Assembly (NCBI RefSeq): GCF_038449125.1
Contig: NZ_CP151800.1
Location: 4,188,406-4,252,405, forward strand
Direction: 5' to 3'
DNA: 64,000 nucleotides
From: Kosakonia sp. BYX6
Lineage (GTDB): Bacteria > Pseudomonadota > Gammaproteobacteria > Enterobacterales > Enterobacteriaceae
How positions within the stretch are numbered: position 1 is the first letter of the stretch; the number at the start of each line of letters is the position of its first letter. Below, in pieces: positions 8,634 to 18,002 of this stretch. Made by a program: the position numbers and the translations under genes. The notes below the pieces were generated by a model. The model saw nothing but the letters and a program-made list of their open reading frames with translations, had not been told where the DNA came from and searched no databases.

Positions 8634-9617
8634 ATGATGGATGAACCGATGATTAGTGGTGTCTTGTATGCCCTGTTAGCAGGTCTGTTATGGGGGTTAG
8701 TATTTGTCGGACCGTTGATCGTGCCGGATTACCCGGCGGCGGTCCAATCCACCGGGCGCTACCTTGCCCTTGGCATTATCGCCCTGCCGCTGGCATGGCT
8801 AGGTCGCGAACGCTTGCGCCAGCTCACCCGCAAAGACTGGCTGACCGCCACGTGGCTATCGGTGGTGGGTAATCAGATCTATTACATTTGCCTGGCGAGC
8901 GCGATAAAGCGCACGGGCGCGCCAATCTCAACGATGATTGTTGCAACGTTGCCGGTGGTGATCCCGATCTGCGCGAACCTCCTTTATAGCCATCGTGATG
9001 GCAAACTCGCCTGGCGTCGGCTGGCGCCTGCCCTTACTTTCATTGCCCTTGGTCTGGCGTGTGTGAATATCGCCGAACTGCGCCACGGGTTGCCGAACTT
9101 CAGTTGGTGGCGTTACGGCTCGGGGATCGCGCTGGCGATTGCCACCGTTGTTTGTTGGGCGTGGTATGCGCTGCGCAATGCCAGCTGGCTGCGGGAAAAC
9201 CCGGACAAAAATCCGATGATGTGGGCCACGGCGCAGGCGCTGGTCACACTGCCGGTGTCGCTGGTAGGTTATCTCGCGGTCTGTTTGTGGCTCGGCGTGC
9301 AACAACCCGATTTTGACCTGCCGTTTGGCCCGCAACCGCTGGTGTTTATCACCCTGATGTTCGTGATAGCCGTGTTCTGCTCGTGGGTCGGGACGCTGTT
9401 CTGGAACATCGCCAGCCAGCGATTGCCGACGGTGATTGTCGGCCCGCTGATTGTTTTCGAAACCCTCGCCGGGCTGCTGTATACCTTTATGTTGCGCAAA
9501 AGTGTGCCGCCGCTGCTGACACTTTGCGGCATCATTTTATTGGTCGGCGGCGTGGTCTACGCGGTGATGGCGAAACCAGAGAAAGTCAGCGTGACCCCGG
9601 TGGGAGATGCAAGGTAA
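8634..9617 (+). CDS. ytfF: YtfF, DMT-superfamily (EamA) inner-membrane transporter
   Basis: 327 residues with ten hydrophobic segments in two EamA repeats. The sequence closely follows E. coli YtfF (ISGVLYALLAGL, then GLLYTF near the end). Substrate unknown; drug/metabolite exporters of this family often export amino acids or small metabolites. The ATG at 8634 is taken here; the E. coli protein begins at the internal methionine corresponding to 8649, which is equally possible because neither start has a strong ribosome site. Expression is probably governed by the 11-bp repeat array just upstream. Confidence 0.92.
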   Translation: MMDEPMISGVLYALLAGLLWGLVFVGPLIVPDYPAAVQSTGRYLALGIIALPLAWLGRERLRQLTRKDWLTATWLSVVGNQIYYICLASAIKRTGAPISTMIVATLPVVIPICANLLYSHRDGKLAWRRLAPALTFIALGLACVNIAELRHGLPNFSWWRYGSGIALAIATVVCWAWYALRNASWLRENPDKNPMMWATAQALVTLPVSLVGYLAVCLWLGVQQPDFDLPFGPQPLVFITLMFVIAVFCSWVGTLFWNIASQRLPTVIVGPLIVFETLAGLLYTFMLRKSVPPLLTLCGIILLVGGVVYAVMAKPEKVSVTPVGDAR

Positions 9618-9624
9618 CGTGCCG

Positions 9625-11412
9625 CTACAGCGCCTCGCTGCGTAACCATCTGAGCAGGCTCTCAACCGACGTACTGGATGGCGCTCGCGCCACGGGCTGA
9701 CCTTGCTTCAACAGCAGTAGCGTCGGCAAGCCGCGCACGCCAAGCTGCGTCGCCAACGCCGGGTAACGGTCAGCATCCAGGTAGCGCGTGGGGAGCGAGT
9801 TAATCTGGCCAGCGAGCTGCGGATGATTAAGCTGTTGCCATAACCCACGGCAATGCACGCAGCGTTCTGCACCGATAAACAGCAACATCGGCTGCTCACT
9901 GTGCAGATCCGCGTTTTCGCTGACGGGCAAGAACGCGCTTTGCGCGACCCGGAACAATTTCGGGCTGCGCAGCAGCGAATCGTTATCAGTGGCAATGCAT
10001 AGCGCGTCGGCACTTTTGCTGTACGCCTGAACGCCTGCCACGCGCACCACACTTTGCGCAGGCCCAGAGGGCGCGGCGCCTGGCTGGCGCAGCGTTCGCA
10101 CATCAACGGCATCAATCGGTGTTTCAAGCGGCTGCGTTAATTGTGGGATCCAGGCATAAGGCACGCGGTAGGCGCGATAAACCATATTGTTGTTCAGCGT
10201 CTTACCCCAGAACGGCGAGACATATTCCCAGACAATCTCGTGGTCGCGGGTTACTTCGAAAATGCGCCCGTTCGAACCTTCGTTAATCAGCGTATTGCCG
10301 TTTTCCAGCCGCTGAATGTTGCTGATATAGGGGCTATAGAAACGGGACGAATCCGTCGGATGGGGAATGTTGGCCTCATATGGCGAATAACGCCATTCAA
10401 TATCCAGCGTCTGCGGGTTGATCTCCAGAATGCGGGAATAGTCGCGCCAGGCATTTTTTACCCCATCCGCCGACGCGGGATTCGGCGCGCCGTAGCCCGC
10501 CCAACCGCCGTTATCAAAGACCAGAATATTACCTGCGCCTGGTAACCCCTGCGGGATCATATGCGCATGATGCTGGCCGATTATCCAGCCCAGGTGCTTC
10601 AGTTCAGGTTTGCTGTAATCCGGGCCAATCTGCCAGACGATGTTGCCGCTTTGCTTATCGGTAATGGCGATGATGTTGGATTCACGGGCGTCCCAGATAA
10701 TATTATCCGGGTGGAAACGACGGTCACCGGCATCGAACCACGGATTCGGCCCCAGCGCTGACATTGAGTTGATGTGCATCCAGTCGCCCATCCCGCCACC
10801 GCTTGCCCGCATATTGGGGTTATTGCGCAGTGCGGTTCGCGCCGCCTCGTCAAAACCCAACTCGTGAAAATGGTCGCTACAGCGCCACTCCCAAATAACA
10901 TTGCCTTGCCAGTCAACCTCAATGATGGTGTCGTCGAGCAGCACCTGGTCGGAAATGGCCTCGTTCACTAAATTGGTGTGCGCGAGAATCAGCGTGTTTC
11001 CACCTTCGACTTGCGGCTCCAGCCCCGGCGCGTAATAACCCACCGGGTTTCCGGCACGCTGATAATCATGGTGCGCGCGCGCCATCCAGCGCGTCGCATT
11101 TCCGGGGTCGCTGACCTGCTCATAACGTTCGAATTTCCAGGTCACATTGCCTTCCCAGTCCACCTGAATCAGATCCAGCATATCCTGCATACCGTAGCGC
11201 GGATCGCGCTCGCCGCTGTGGCCGATAATCGCCCCGCCGGGCAGAATTTTATTCGGAAAACCATGCAGTTGCGGCCATTCACGCACCACAGTGCCATTCA
11301 TATCAATCAGTACCGCGCCGTGTTCGGCGGCCTGAAAAACGGTGTAGCCGCTCCAGGCGCGTTGCGGATCGTAAAGTGTCGCGCCGGTCGGATAAACAGA
11401 AGGGTGTCCCAT
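9625..11412 (-). CDS. Arylsulfotransferase-family protein with C-terminal thioredoxin-like domain
   Basis: 595 residues. Residues about 1-450 contain repeated beta-propeller-like strands (VLIDMNGTVVREW, VDWQGNVIWEW, ITDKQSGNIVWQIG) and His-rich loops (QHHAHM) typical of the ASST family, which moves sulfate between phenolic compounds. Residues about 500-595 resemble a small thioredoxin fold with CVHC at 518-521 and a cis-proline-type GLPT at 562-564. Unlike periplasmic AssT there is no signal peptide, so it should be cytoplasmic. AAGGAG precedes the ATG. It is the last gene of a permease-ATPase-sulfotransferase unit (21-nt gap to the ATPase), suggesting it handles an imported sulfate ester. 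The sulfate acceptor and the role of the thioredoxin domain are unknown. Confidence 0.8.
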   Translation of the reverse strand: MGHPSVYPTGATLYDPQRAWSGYTVFQAAEHGAVLIDMNGTVVREWPQLHGFPNKILPGGAIIGHSGERDPRYGMQDMLDLIQVDWEGNVTWKFERYEQVSDPGNATRWMARAHHDYQRAGNPVGYYAPGLEPQVEGGNTLILAHTNLVNEAISDQVLLDDTIIEVDWQGNVIWEWRCSDHFHELGFDEAARTALRNNPNMRASGGGMGDWMHINSMSALGPNPWFDAGDRRFHPDNIIWDARESNIIAITDKQSGNIVWQIGPDYSKPELKHLGWIIGQHHAHMIPQGLPGAGNILVFDNGGWAGYGAPNPASADGVKNAWRDYSRILEINPQTLDIEWRYSPYEANIPHPTDSSRFYSPYISNIQRLENGNTLINEGSNGRIFEVTRDHEIVWEYVSPFWGKTLNNNMVYRAYRVPYAWIPQLTQPLETPIDAVDVRTLRQPGAAPSGPAQSVVRVAGVQAYSKSADALCIATDNDSLLRSPKLFRVAQSAFLPVSENADLHSEQPMLLFIGAERCVHCRGLWQQLNHPQLAGQINSLPTRYLDADRYPALATQLGVRGLPTLLLLKQGQPVARAPSSTSVESLLRWLRSEAL

Positions 11413-11433
11413 AGAATGCTCCTTAGAAAGCCA

Positions 11434-12171
11434 TCAGGCGGAAGTGATCGCAGTACGAATCTGGCGACAGGCGGCGGTGAAATGCGCGTTATCACGCTGG
11501 CGTGGATGGGAAAGCGATAGCGTAACCACTTCACGGATCTTGCCCGGACGTGGGGAAAGCACCACCACCCGATCGGCCAGCGTGACCGCTTCTTCCACAT
11601 CGTGCGTGACCAGTAGCGTCGTCGTTCCGGCGCTGCGATGAATGTGCAGTAATTCCTGCTGTAAGGTGTGGCGCGTTAACGCATCCAGCGCGCTGAAGGG
11701 TTCGTCGAGCATCAGGATTTGCGGCTGCGCGATAAGCCCGCGTGCGATAGCGACGCGCTGCGCCATGCCACCGGAAAGTTGCGACGGCAATGCGTCGGCA
11801 AAATCGGTCAGTTGTACTCGCGCTAGCATCTGCTGCGCCCGCTGGCGCTTTTCCGCCCGGCTGATTTTCTCGTCTGCCAGCCCCAGCATCACGTTGTCGA
11901 GCACGTTCAGCCACGGAAACAGCCGAGGCTCCTGAAACACGATGCCGCGCTCTTTGCCAATGCCGGTGACCGGTTCACCATTGACGCAGATTTCACCCTG
12001 TGAAACCGCTTCAAGGCCAATCAACATACGCAGAAGCGTTGATTTGCCGCAGCCGCTGCTGCCCACCAGCGCCACCAGTTCGCCGCGGGCGATATCAAGG
12101 GTGAAATTTTGCAGTGCCGTCACCTGCTGCCACGATTTGCGTACGTGGCTAAATGAAACTGAAGGGATCAT
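11434..12171 (-). CDS. ABC importer ATPase, sulfonate/sulfate-ester type
   Basis: 245-residue ATPase with Walker A GSSGCGKST at 37-45, the signature LSGGM, Walker B ILMLDEP and the switch histidine in THDVEEA. The RPGKI segment near the end is typical of the SsuB/TauB/NrtD group. Its ATG overlaps the permease stop in an ATGA, so the two are translationally coupled. It probably powers uptake of an organosulfur compound for the neighbouring arylsulfotransferase. Confidence 0.88.
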   Translation of the reverse strand: MIPSVSFSHVRKSWQQVTALQNFTLDIARGELVALVGSSGCGKSTLLRMLIGLEAVSQGEICVNGEPVTGIGKERGIVFQEPRLFPWLNVLDNVMLGLADEKISRAEKRQRAQQMLARVQLTDFADALPSQLSGGMAQRVAIARGLIAQPQILMLDEPFSALDALTRHTLQQELLHIHRSAGTTTLLVTHDVEEAVTLADRVVVLSPRPGKIREVVTLSLSHPRQRDNAHFTAACRQIRTAITSA

Positions 12172-13736
12172 GGTTGCTCCTGTTGACGCCAGCGAGTGGC
12201 GCGGATTTCCAATACACGCCCGCCTTTATCCAGCGCCGCCCCGGTGATGCCAACCAGAATCATGCCGCAGAGAATGGTGGGCATATCCAGCAGTTGCTGA
12301 GCATTGATCATTAAGCTGCCGATGCCCGTGCCGGAGGCCATAAAATATTCAGCGCCGATATTGCCAAGCCAGGCGTAGATCAGCGCCAGCCGTAATCCCG
12401 CGAAAATCCCCGTTGCTGCCCCCGGCAAGATAAGCTGGCGTAAGCGGGCGAATCCCCGCAGTCGTAGCACTTTCGCCACTTCGTCCAGTTGAGGGTTGCG
12501 CTGGTTAACTGCCTGCAATGTGCTGAAAAACATAGGGAAGAATGACGCCAGCGCGATAAACACGATTTTGCCGCCATTATCGTTACCCACCCATGCTGTC
12601 AGCAGAGGCAGCCAGGCAAACAGCGCAATATGTCGCAGCACATTGAGCGTGGGGGTGAAGATCTGCCCGGCGCGAGGCCAGAGCGCTAGCAGCAGGCCAC
12701 AGAGCAGCCCGGCAGTGATACCAAGCATGCCGCCGCTAACGGTACGGGCGAAACTCGCCAACATTGCTGAAATCAGTTCGCCATTGATCGTGCCCTGCAT
12801 AAAACGCTGAGCCACCGCCAGTGGTGAAGAGAACAGCGTGGCGTCGATCCAGTGCCTCTGGCTGGCAAGCTGCCACAGTGCCACCAACAAAACCGGCAGT
12901 TGCAGCGCGCGCCAGGAGGCTTGCGGTTTCCACGCCCGGTGTCCGGTCGCCGGTTGCGGCCAAAACACCCAGCGGTCATACAGGCGATTCGCCGCCCACT
13001 CCATTAACAGCCCGCTCAGCCCCACCACCGCAATGGTGACGAAAACAATATCTAGCTGAAATAACTGGCGGCCCCAGACCATCAGGTAACCAATACCTTC
13101 GGACGACGCGAGCAGTTCGACCACAATCAATGACACCCACGCCTGCGCAAGCGCCAGACGCAGGCCGGTAAACCAGCCCGGTAAACTGGCGGGGAGCACC
13201 AACCAGCGCAGGCGCTGACAGCGGGAAAAGCGCATGACTTTCGCGGCTTCACCAAGCGTGTGCGGCACACAGCCCACCGCGTGTTGGGTGTTGATGGTCA
13301 TCGGCACGATGGTGGTTTTGATGATCACCGCCAGCTTGATGCCGTTATCAATACCGAACAGCACCATAAACAGCGGGATCCATCCGAGGGTGGGGATCTG
13401 TGCGAGCGCAAAAAAGAGTGGCTCCACACGCTGCGCGACGGCAGGCACCAGGCCGAAGAGCGCACCCAACAGCGTGCCCGCCGCAACGCCGAGCAACAAC
13501 CCGACAGCCAGGTGCTGAAGGCTAACGCCCCATTGCGCCAACAGATCGCTGCCAAGCAGCGACAATGCGGTCTCACCGACCGTCACTGGTGCCGGCAATA
13601 TCTGCGCGGGCATCCACTGCTGTGCCGCCGCAAAATGCCACAGCAGCGCGAGCAGCGCAGGCAACAGCAGCGGCCAGCCCGTGAGCGTGACCGGCGGCCA
13701 GGCCATTGCGCCTCTTTTCAGGGTAATCAGCGACAT
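12168..13736 (-). CDS. Double-length ABC permease (two fused SsuC-type domains)
   Basis: 522 residues, twice the usual SsuC/TauC size. Two complete permease halves follow each other, each with about six membrane segments and its own EAA-type loop (residues about 150-200: GEAAKVMRFSRCQRLRWLVLP; about 410-440: DEVAKVLRLRGFARLRQLILP). One chain can therefore form the whole channel. As I recall, the P. putida sulfate-ester importer AtsRBC also has a fused permease (AtsB), which with the sulfotransferase supports aryl- or alkyl-sulfate esters as substrates (inference). It is the first gene of the leftward unit, divergent from the binding protein. Confidence 0.85.
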   Translation of the reverse strand: MSLITLKRGAMAWPPVTLTGWPLLLPALLALLWHFAAAQQWMPAQILPAPVTVGETALSLLGSDLLAQWGVSLQHLAVGLLLGVAAGTLLGALFGLVPAVAQRVEPLFFALAQIPTLGWIPLFMVLFGIDNGIKLAVIIKTTIVPMTINTQHAVGCVPHTLGEAAKVMRFSRCQRLRWLVLPASLPGWFTGLRLALAQAWVSLIVVELLASSEGIGYLMVWGRQLFQLDIVFVTIAVVGLSGLLMEWAANRLYDRWVFWPQPATGHRAWKPQASWRALQLPVLLVALWQLASQRHWIDATLFSSPLAVAQRFMQGTINGELISAMLASFARTVSGGMLGITAGLLCGLLLALWPRAGQIFTPTLNVLRHIALFAWLPLLTAWVGNDNGGKIVFIALASFFPMFFSTLQAVNQRNPQLDEVAKVLRLRGFARLRQLILPGAATGIFAGLRLALIYAWLGNIGAEYFMASGTGIGSLMINAQQLLDMPTILCGMILVGITGAALDKGGRVLEIRATRWRQQEQP

Positions 13737-13816
13737 AGCGGTTCACTCCGTTGAAGTCATGCCGCTATCAAAACGGTCTTTCCCCATTCTGTCATTGCGT
13801 TTACTGAATACTCCCG

Positions 13817-13831
13817 ATGCAACAAATGCAT
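13817..13831. promoter_or_regulatory. Candidate LysR-type operator
   Basis: ATGCA-ACAAA-TGCAT is a perfect inverted repeat that fulfils the LysR rule T-N11-A (T at 13818, A at 13830). It lies in the 220-bp gap between the divergent permease and binding-protein genes. The LysR gene at 15021 is the likely ligand, by inference. Confidence 0.5.
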
Positions 13832-13956
13832 TTCGCTCTGCTGCGCCCGGAACCGCCGGTTTAGCTTATTTTTGCCTTTCTTCTGCGAATAAAAGTATTT
13901 AACAGCCTGCCCTTCGCCTCTTTAGGGTGAGAAAAAACGCAGGAGAGCAACCCGTT

Positions 13957-15024
13957 ATGATGAAAGTATTTTTTACCCGCGCGGCAGGAGCGTTGCTGGT
14001 ACTGGCCAGCGTGCTCGCCAGTGCGCAGGCCGAGACGCTGCGCACGATCCGCATTGGCGTACCGGACCAAAGCGCAGGCAGCAAACCCTTTATTGGCGGC
14101 CCGATCGGCATGGCGTATATGCGCCATCAACTGGAGGACGTATTCAAACCGCAGGGCGTGGAAGTGCAGTGGCAATTCTTCAAAGGTGCCGGTCCGGCAG
14201 TCAACGAAGCGCTGGCCAATAAGCAGCTTGATTTCGTTTACTTAGGCGATCTCGCGGCAATCATTGGTAGGTCCAGCGGGCTACCAACGCGCTTACTGCT
14301 GGGTAGCCGCGGCTCTGAATCGTACCTTGCGGCCCGTCGGGCTTCCGGCATCAAAACACTTTTAGATCTGAAAGGTAAACGGGTGAGCGTTTATCGCGGT
14401 ACGGCCGATCAGTTAGCATTTGACCGCGCCTTGCAAAGTGCCGGGCTGAGCGAGCGTGATTTGCAGGTAATCAATCTGGACTGGAATGCAGGCAAAGCGG
14501 CGCTGGCGGCGGGACGTGTGGATGCGGTCTGGGGCGGTGTTTCTCTGCTGGCGCTGCGCAGTGACAAAATCGATATTGTGTTAAAAAGCGGTGACCTGGG
14601 CCGCCAGCACACCACGCAGGCTGGCTTCCTCGGTAGCGACGCATTCATTCAAACATGGCCGCAGGCGACGCAACAGATAGTGGATGTGCTGGTAAAAAAT
14701 GCGGCAGAAATCAGCGATCCCGCCAGGCGTGAAAGCTGGGCGACAGAAATGGCGCAGCAAAGCCAAATCCCGCAGGCATTGTTTCTGGAAGAGTTAATGC
14801 CGCAGAGTCTCAACTTTGATAACTCACCGCGCATCGACCGCTTCCTGCGCGCAAGCTTCACCCGTAGCGTGGAACAGGCGCAATCCGGGCGTTTGATCCG
14901 CAGCGCTTTCGATGTCGACAAGTGGGAAGCAGGTAAGTTTGTCGAACAGGCATTGAAAACGCTGCATCTGGAACAGCAGTGGCCGCATTATGACGAGCAC
15001 GGTCAGGCGCAGAACGCCGGTTAA
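13957..15024 (+). CDS. ABC substrate-binding protein, sulfonate/sulfate-ester type
   Basis: 355 residues with a signal peptide ending SAQA at about residue 25, then a SsuA/NMT1-type periplasmic binding domain (IRIGVPDQSAG, LDFVYLGDLAAI, VWGGVSLLALRS). It should capture the compound imported by the leftward permease and ATPase. The ATG at 13957 is preferred to an upstream in-frame start because AGGAG lies upstream and the signal peptide then starts normally. Its TAA overlaps the stop of the convergent LysR gene by 4 bp. Confidence 0.85.
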   Translation: MMKVFFTRAAGALLVLASVLASAQAETLRTIRIGVPDQSAGSKPFIGGPIGMAYMRHQLEDVFKPQGVEVQWQFFKGAGPAVNEALANKQLDFVYLGDLAAIIGRSSGLPTRLLLGSRGSESYLAARRASGIKTLLDLKGKRVSVYRGTADQLAFDRALQSAGLSERDLQVINLDWNAGKAALAAGRVDAVWGGVSLLALRSDKIDIVLKSGDLGRQHTTQAGFLGSDAFIQTWPQATQQIVDVLVKNAAEISDPARRESWATEMAQQSQIPQALFLEELMPQSLNFDNSPRIDRFLRASFTRSVEQAQSGRLIRSAFDVDKWEAGKFVEQALKTLHLEQQWPHYDEHGQAQNAG

Positions 15025-15965
15025 CGTTCTTCGTCCTGCGCTAACAGCGTGAGCTGATGCTGACGGTCGGTGTGCAGAATGATATCAATCAGTTTTTCCA
15101 CCAACGGCGGCTGTACCGCGTGAACCGGAGAGATAATCGCAAACCGGGTCTGCATCAACCGCCACTCTTCAGGCAAATCGCTTAACTCCAGTTTGACCAG
15201 TTGATGGCTGTGCCGACAAAGCGCGAAGCCATCTTCGCTGGCAAAGCTGACAGCCTGGGTACTGGCGAGTGTGGAAAGCAGCGCATAGATATGATCGCAT
15301 TGAATGGCGGGCGCAAAATCTTGCTGCTGGCTGAGTGTTGCCAGCACTTTACGCACGCCTGGCGGTAAATAGGGCGCGGCAAACGGGTAACGCAACAGCG
15401 CCTGTAATGAAATCTGCCCCTGTTGCGCCAGAGGGTGGTTGGCATGGCAGATAAAAAAGCAGCGTTGCGGGCTAAGGGGCTGTACGCGCAATTGCGGATC
15501 CAGCTCGGCTTGCCAGCTATCCGCCACCACAAAAGGATACTGCTGGGTGGTGAGCGCATTGTGTAGGGCAAACCAGTTTTCTACCTGAAAGCGCACGCGG
15601 GCCTGCGGTGTCTGGCGGTGGAATTCGCCAACGGCAGCCGGGATCAGCCGCGCCGCCGGTGCCGGACCGCAGCCGAACGTGACTTCGCCGTTTTGACTGT
15701 CATCCGCTTCGCGAAGCTGGCTACTCAGCTCACTGTTCAATTCCTGAAAGCGCCGCGCATAGGGCAACAATTTTTGCCCGTGCGGCGTGAGCGTTAATAG
15801 CCTGCTTTGCCGGTCAAACAGCAGATGGCCGACGCTTTGCTCCAGCGACTGAATACTGCGGCTGAACGCGGATTGCGACAGGCATACGGCCTCAGCCGCG
15901 CGAATAAAGCTGCCATATTCAACTAACGCCACAAAATTGCGCAGCTGGCGAAAATCCAGGTGCAT
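15021..15965 (-). CDS. LysR-family regulator of the sulfate-ester module
   Basis: 314 residues. The N-terminal winged helix (DFRQLRNFVALVEYGSFIRAAE..LSQSAFSRSI) is classical LysR; residues about 95-290 form the effector domain. It abuts the binding-protein gene tail to tail, so it most likely senses the imported organosulfur compound or a derived signal and controls the divergent promoters near 13.8 kb. The effector is not predictable from sequence. Confidence 0.85.
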   Translation of the reverse strand: MHLDFRQLRNFVALVEYGSFIRAAEAVCLSQSAFSRSIQSLEQSVGHLLFDRQSRLLTLTPHGQKLLPYARRFQELNSELSSQLREADDSQNGEVTFGCGPAPAARLIPAAVGEFHRQTPQARVRFQVENWFALHNALTTQQYPFVVADSWQAELDPQLRVQPLSPQRCFFICHANHPLAQQGQISLQALLRYPFAAPYLPPGVRKVLATLSQQQDFAPAIQCDHIYALLSTLASTQAVSFASEDGFALCRHSHQLVKLELSDLPEEWRLMQTRFAIISPVHAVQPPLVEKLIDIILHTDRQHQLTLLAQDEER

Positions 15966-16076
15966 AGTTTCGCCTCAAAATCTGATGTGTCAGACAAAGT
16001 ACTTGAGGGGCGAGCTGATGCGCAACAAGGGCATGATGAGGATCTTTCACCTCACAGGATTATCAGGTCTTAGATG

Positions 16077-16102
16077 TTAAAAAACCCGGCGAGCGCCGGG
16101 TT
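16077..16102 (-). terminator. Terminator of the Tsr-like chemoreceptor gene
   Basis: On the minus strand a 9-bp GC-rich stem (AACCCGGCG/CGCCGGGTT, + strand 16083-16091 with 16094-16102) is followed by a T run. Confidence 0.85.
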
Positions 16103-16121
16103 GGGTGTACTGAAACGAGGA

Positions 16122-17777
16122 TTAGAAGGTTTCCCAGTTCGCTTCGTTGAAGTTTTCCGGCGCTTTCGCTTTCGGTTTGCTAACTGGCGAAAGCTGCACG
16201 TTGCTCTTTGCACTGCGGGTACGGTTGATTTTGAACACCGCGACTGTTTCGTTCAGGCGAGCAGCCTGCTCTTCCAGCGCACCGGCCGCCGCAGCGGATT
16301 CCTGCACCAGCGAGGCGTTCTGCTGGGTTACGCGATCCATTTCGGCCACCGCCTGGCCAACCTGATCAATCCCGCGGCTCTGCTCATCAGACGCGGAGGA
16401 GATTTCGCCCATGATGTCCGTCACGCGGGTGACTGCGCTGACGATCTCCGCCATGGTTTCCCCGGCTTCGTGGACCAGTGCGGCACCGGCATCCACGCGA
16501 TTACCGGAATCTTCAATAAGGCCTTTGATCTCTTTCGCCGCCTGCGCGCTGCGCTGCGCAAGTGTGCGTACTTCACCGGCAACCACGGCGAACCCACGGC
16601 CCTGCTCGCCTGCACGTGCGGCTTCAACGGCGGCGTTCAGTGCCAGGATGTTGGTCTGGAAAGCGATACCGTCGATAACGTTGGTGATCTGCGCGATTTT
16701 GCTGGAGCTGGCGGCGATTTCGTCCATGGTTCGCACCACGCCATCCACCACCTGACCGCCTTTTTTCGCGGTACCGGACGCATTGAGCGCCAGTTGCGTT
16801 GCCTGGCGGGCGTTATCGGCGTTCTGTTTCACCGTGGCGGTCAGCTGTTCCATGCTGGCGGCGGTCTCTTCCAGAGAAGCGGCCTGCTGCTCGGTACGGG
16901 AAGAGAGATCGTTGCTGCCCGCTGAAATTTCACCGGCGCCGGTATAAATGGTGTCTGCGCCGTCGCGCACCACGCTCACGGTTTTCACCAGCGACTGCTG
17001 CATTTCCTGCACGTTCTGCGCCAGCAGCGCCATTTCGTTTTTGCCTTCCGCGTTGATTTGATGCGTCAAATCACCGGTTGCGATATGGCGAATGTGGCCC
17101 ATCACGTCATGCAGCGGTTTCAGCAGCACGCGCTGCATTGCCACCCAGCTCATGATAATGACGATCAACACAATCAGCATCACCGCGCCCAGAATCCACA
17201 TGATGCGTTGGTAGTCTTTTTCGTTCTGCGTCACACCTTCGTTGGCCAGCACGGTTTGCGCATCACGCCAGGCGCGATAGCTCTTTTGCATCGCAACCTG
17301 TTTCTGCTCCGCGTTCTGGCGGAACATATCGTCCAGGTTACCGGCCAGCAGCAGACGGTTCATTTCCGTCAGCGTAGCGTGATAGACGCCGTATTGGGTT
17401 TCCAGATCGTTGGAGAGGTCTTTGTCCAGCCCCGGCGTTTCCGGAATCGCTTTGTATTTCTCAAAATGCGCTTGCGCCGAGTTCAGCAAATCGGTGGCGG
17501 ATTTCGCCAGTTCGCTGAGTTGCCCGCCATTGATCTGGCTGGCGGTGCTGCTTTGCAGGCGCAACATGCCGCGGTTCAGCGTGACACGCGCCTGGTTAAG
17601 GCTGATCCACGCGTCGGTGAATTCGGAAACGTTCTGGCTGGAAACCTGAGAAACGTTAAAGTTGTTTTTGTCAGTATTAAGCGCATTGATGAAGACGCCA
17701 GCCGAAATCAGCTGCATCGCGCCTAATACAATTAACACCATGATTAATAAAGTAATAACTTTGATACGCTTGAACAT
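16122..17777 (-). CDS. Methyl-accepting chemotaxis protein, Tsr/Tar type
   Basis: 551 residues: TM1 about 8-30, periplasmic four-helix sensor 31-190, TM2 192-213, HAMP 214-266, then the methylation helices and signalling hairpin ([21 protein letters not shown]). It ends in NWETF, the pentapeptide that tethers CheR and CheB, so it is a high-abundance-type receptor. By hand alignment Arg64 of the Tsr/Tar amino-acid pocket is kept, but the position of Thr156 is alanine, so the ligand may not be serine or aspartate. A sigma-28-type promoter precedes it. In E. coli ytfF and ytfE are adjacent, so this gene is part of the added DNA. Confidence 0.92.
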   Translation of the reverse strand: MFKRIKVITLLIMVLIVLGAMQLISAGVFINALNTDKNNFNVSQVSSQNVSEFTDAWISLNQARVTLNRGMLRLQSSTASQINGGQLSELAKSATDLLNSAQAHFEKYKAIPETPGLDKDLSNDLETQYGVYHATLTEMNRLLLAGNLDDMFRQNAEQKQVAMQKSYRAWRDAQTVLANEGVTQNEKDYQRIMWILGAVMLIVLIVIIMSWVAMQRVLLKPLHDVMGHIRHIATGDLTHQINAEGKNEMALLAQNVQEMQQSLVKTVSVVRDGADTIYTGAGEISAGSNDLSSRTEQQAASLEETAASMEQLTATVKQNADNARQATQLALNASGTAKKGGQVVDGVVRTMDEIAASSSKIAQITNVIDGIAFQTNILALNAAVEAARAGEQGRGFAVVAGEVRTLAQRSAQAAKEIKGLIEDSGNRVDAGAALVHEAGETMAEIVSAVTRVTDIMGEISSASDEQSRGIDQVGQAVAEMDRVTQQNASLVQESAAAAGALEEQAARLNETVAVFKINRTRSAKSNVQLSPVSKPKAKAPENFNEANWETF

Positions 17778-17818
17778 CGTTGGCCTTTATTGTGTGCAGG
17801 ATATTGTCTGAAGTCTTT

Positions 17819-17845
17819 GTATCGGCAGCGACTGGAAGTTGTTTA
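17819..17845 (-). promoter_or_regulatory. Sigma-28 (FliA) promoter for the Tsr-like chemoreceptor
   Basis: On the minus strand TAAA (-35, 17845-17842), a 15-nt spacer and GCCGATAC (-10, 17826-17819) match the flagellar consensus TAAA-N15-GCCGATAA at all but one position, about 40 nt before the start codon. Confidence 0.8.
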
Positions 17846-18002
17846 ATTCTGCAACATGGCTTTATCCAAAACTTTCCAGAAATATCACTTGTATTCAACA
17901 TGTTAAACGCAAAAGATTTTTTGTGACGAATATCACTGTTTTTCATCGAAAAAAAGCATAAGTGGGCTTGCGGTTCCCCGAAAGGGGTATATCATCGACA
18001 CA

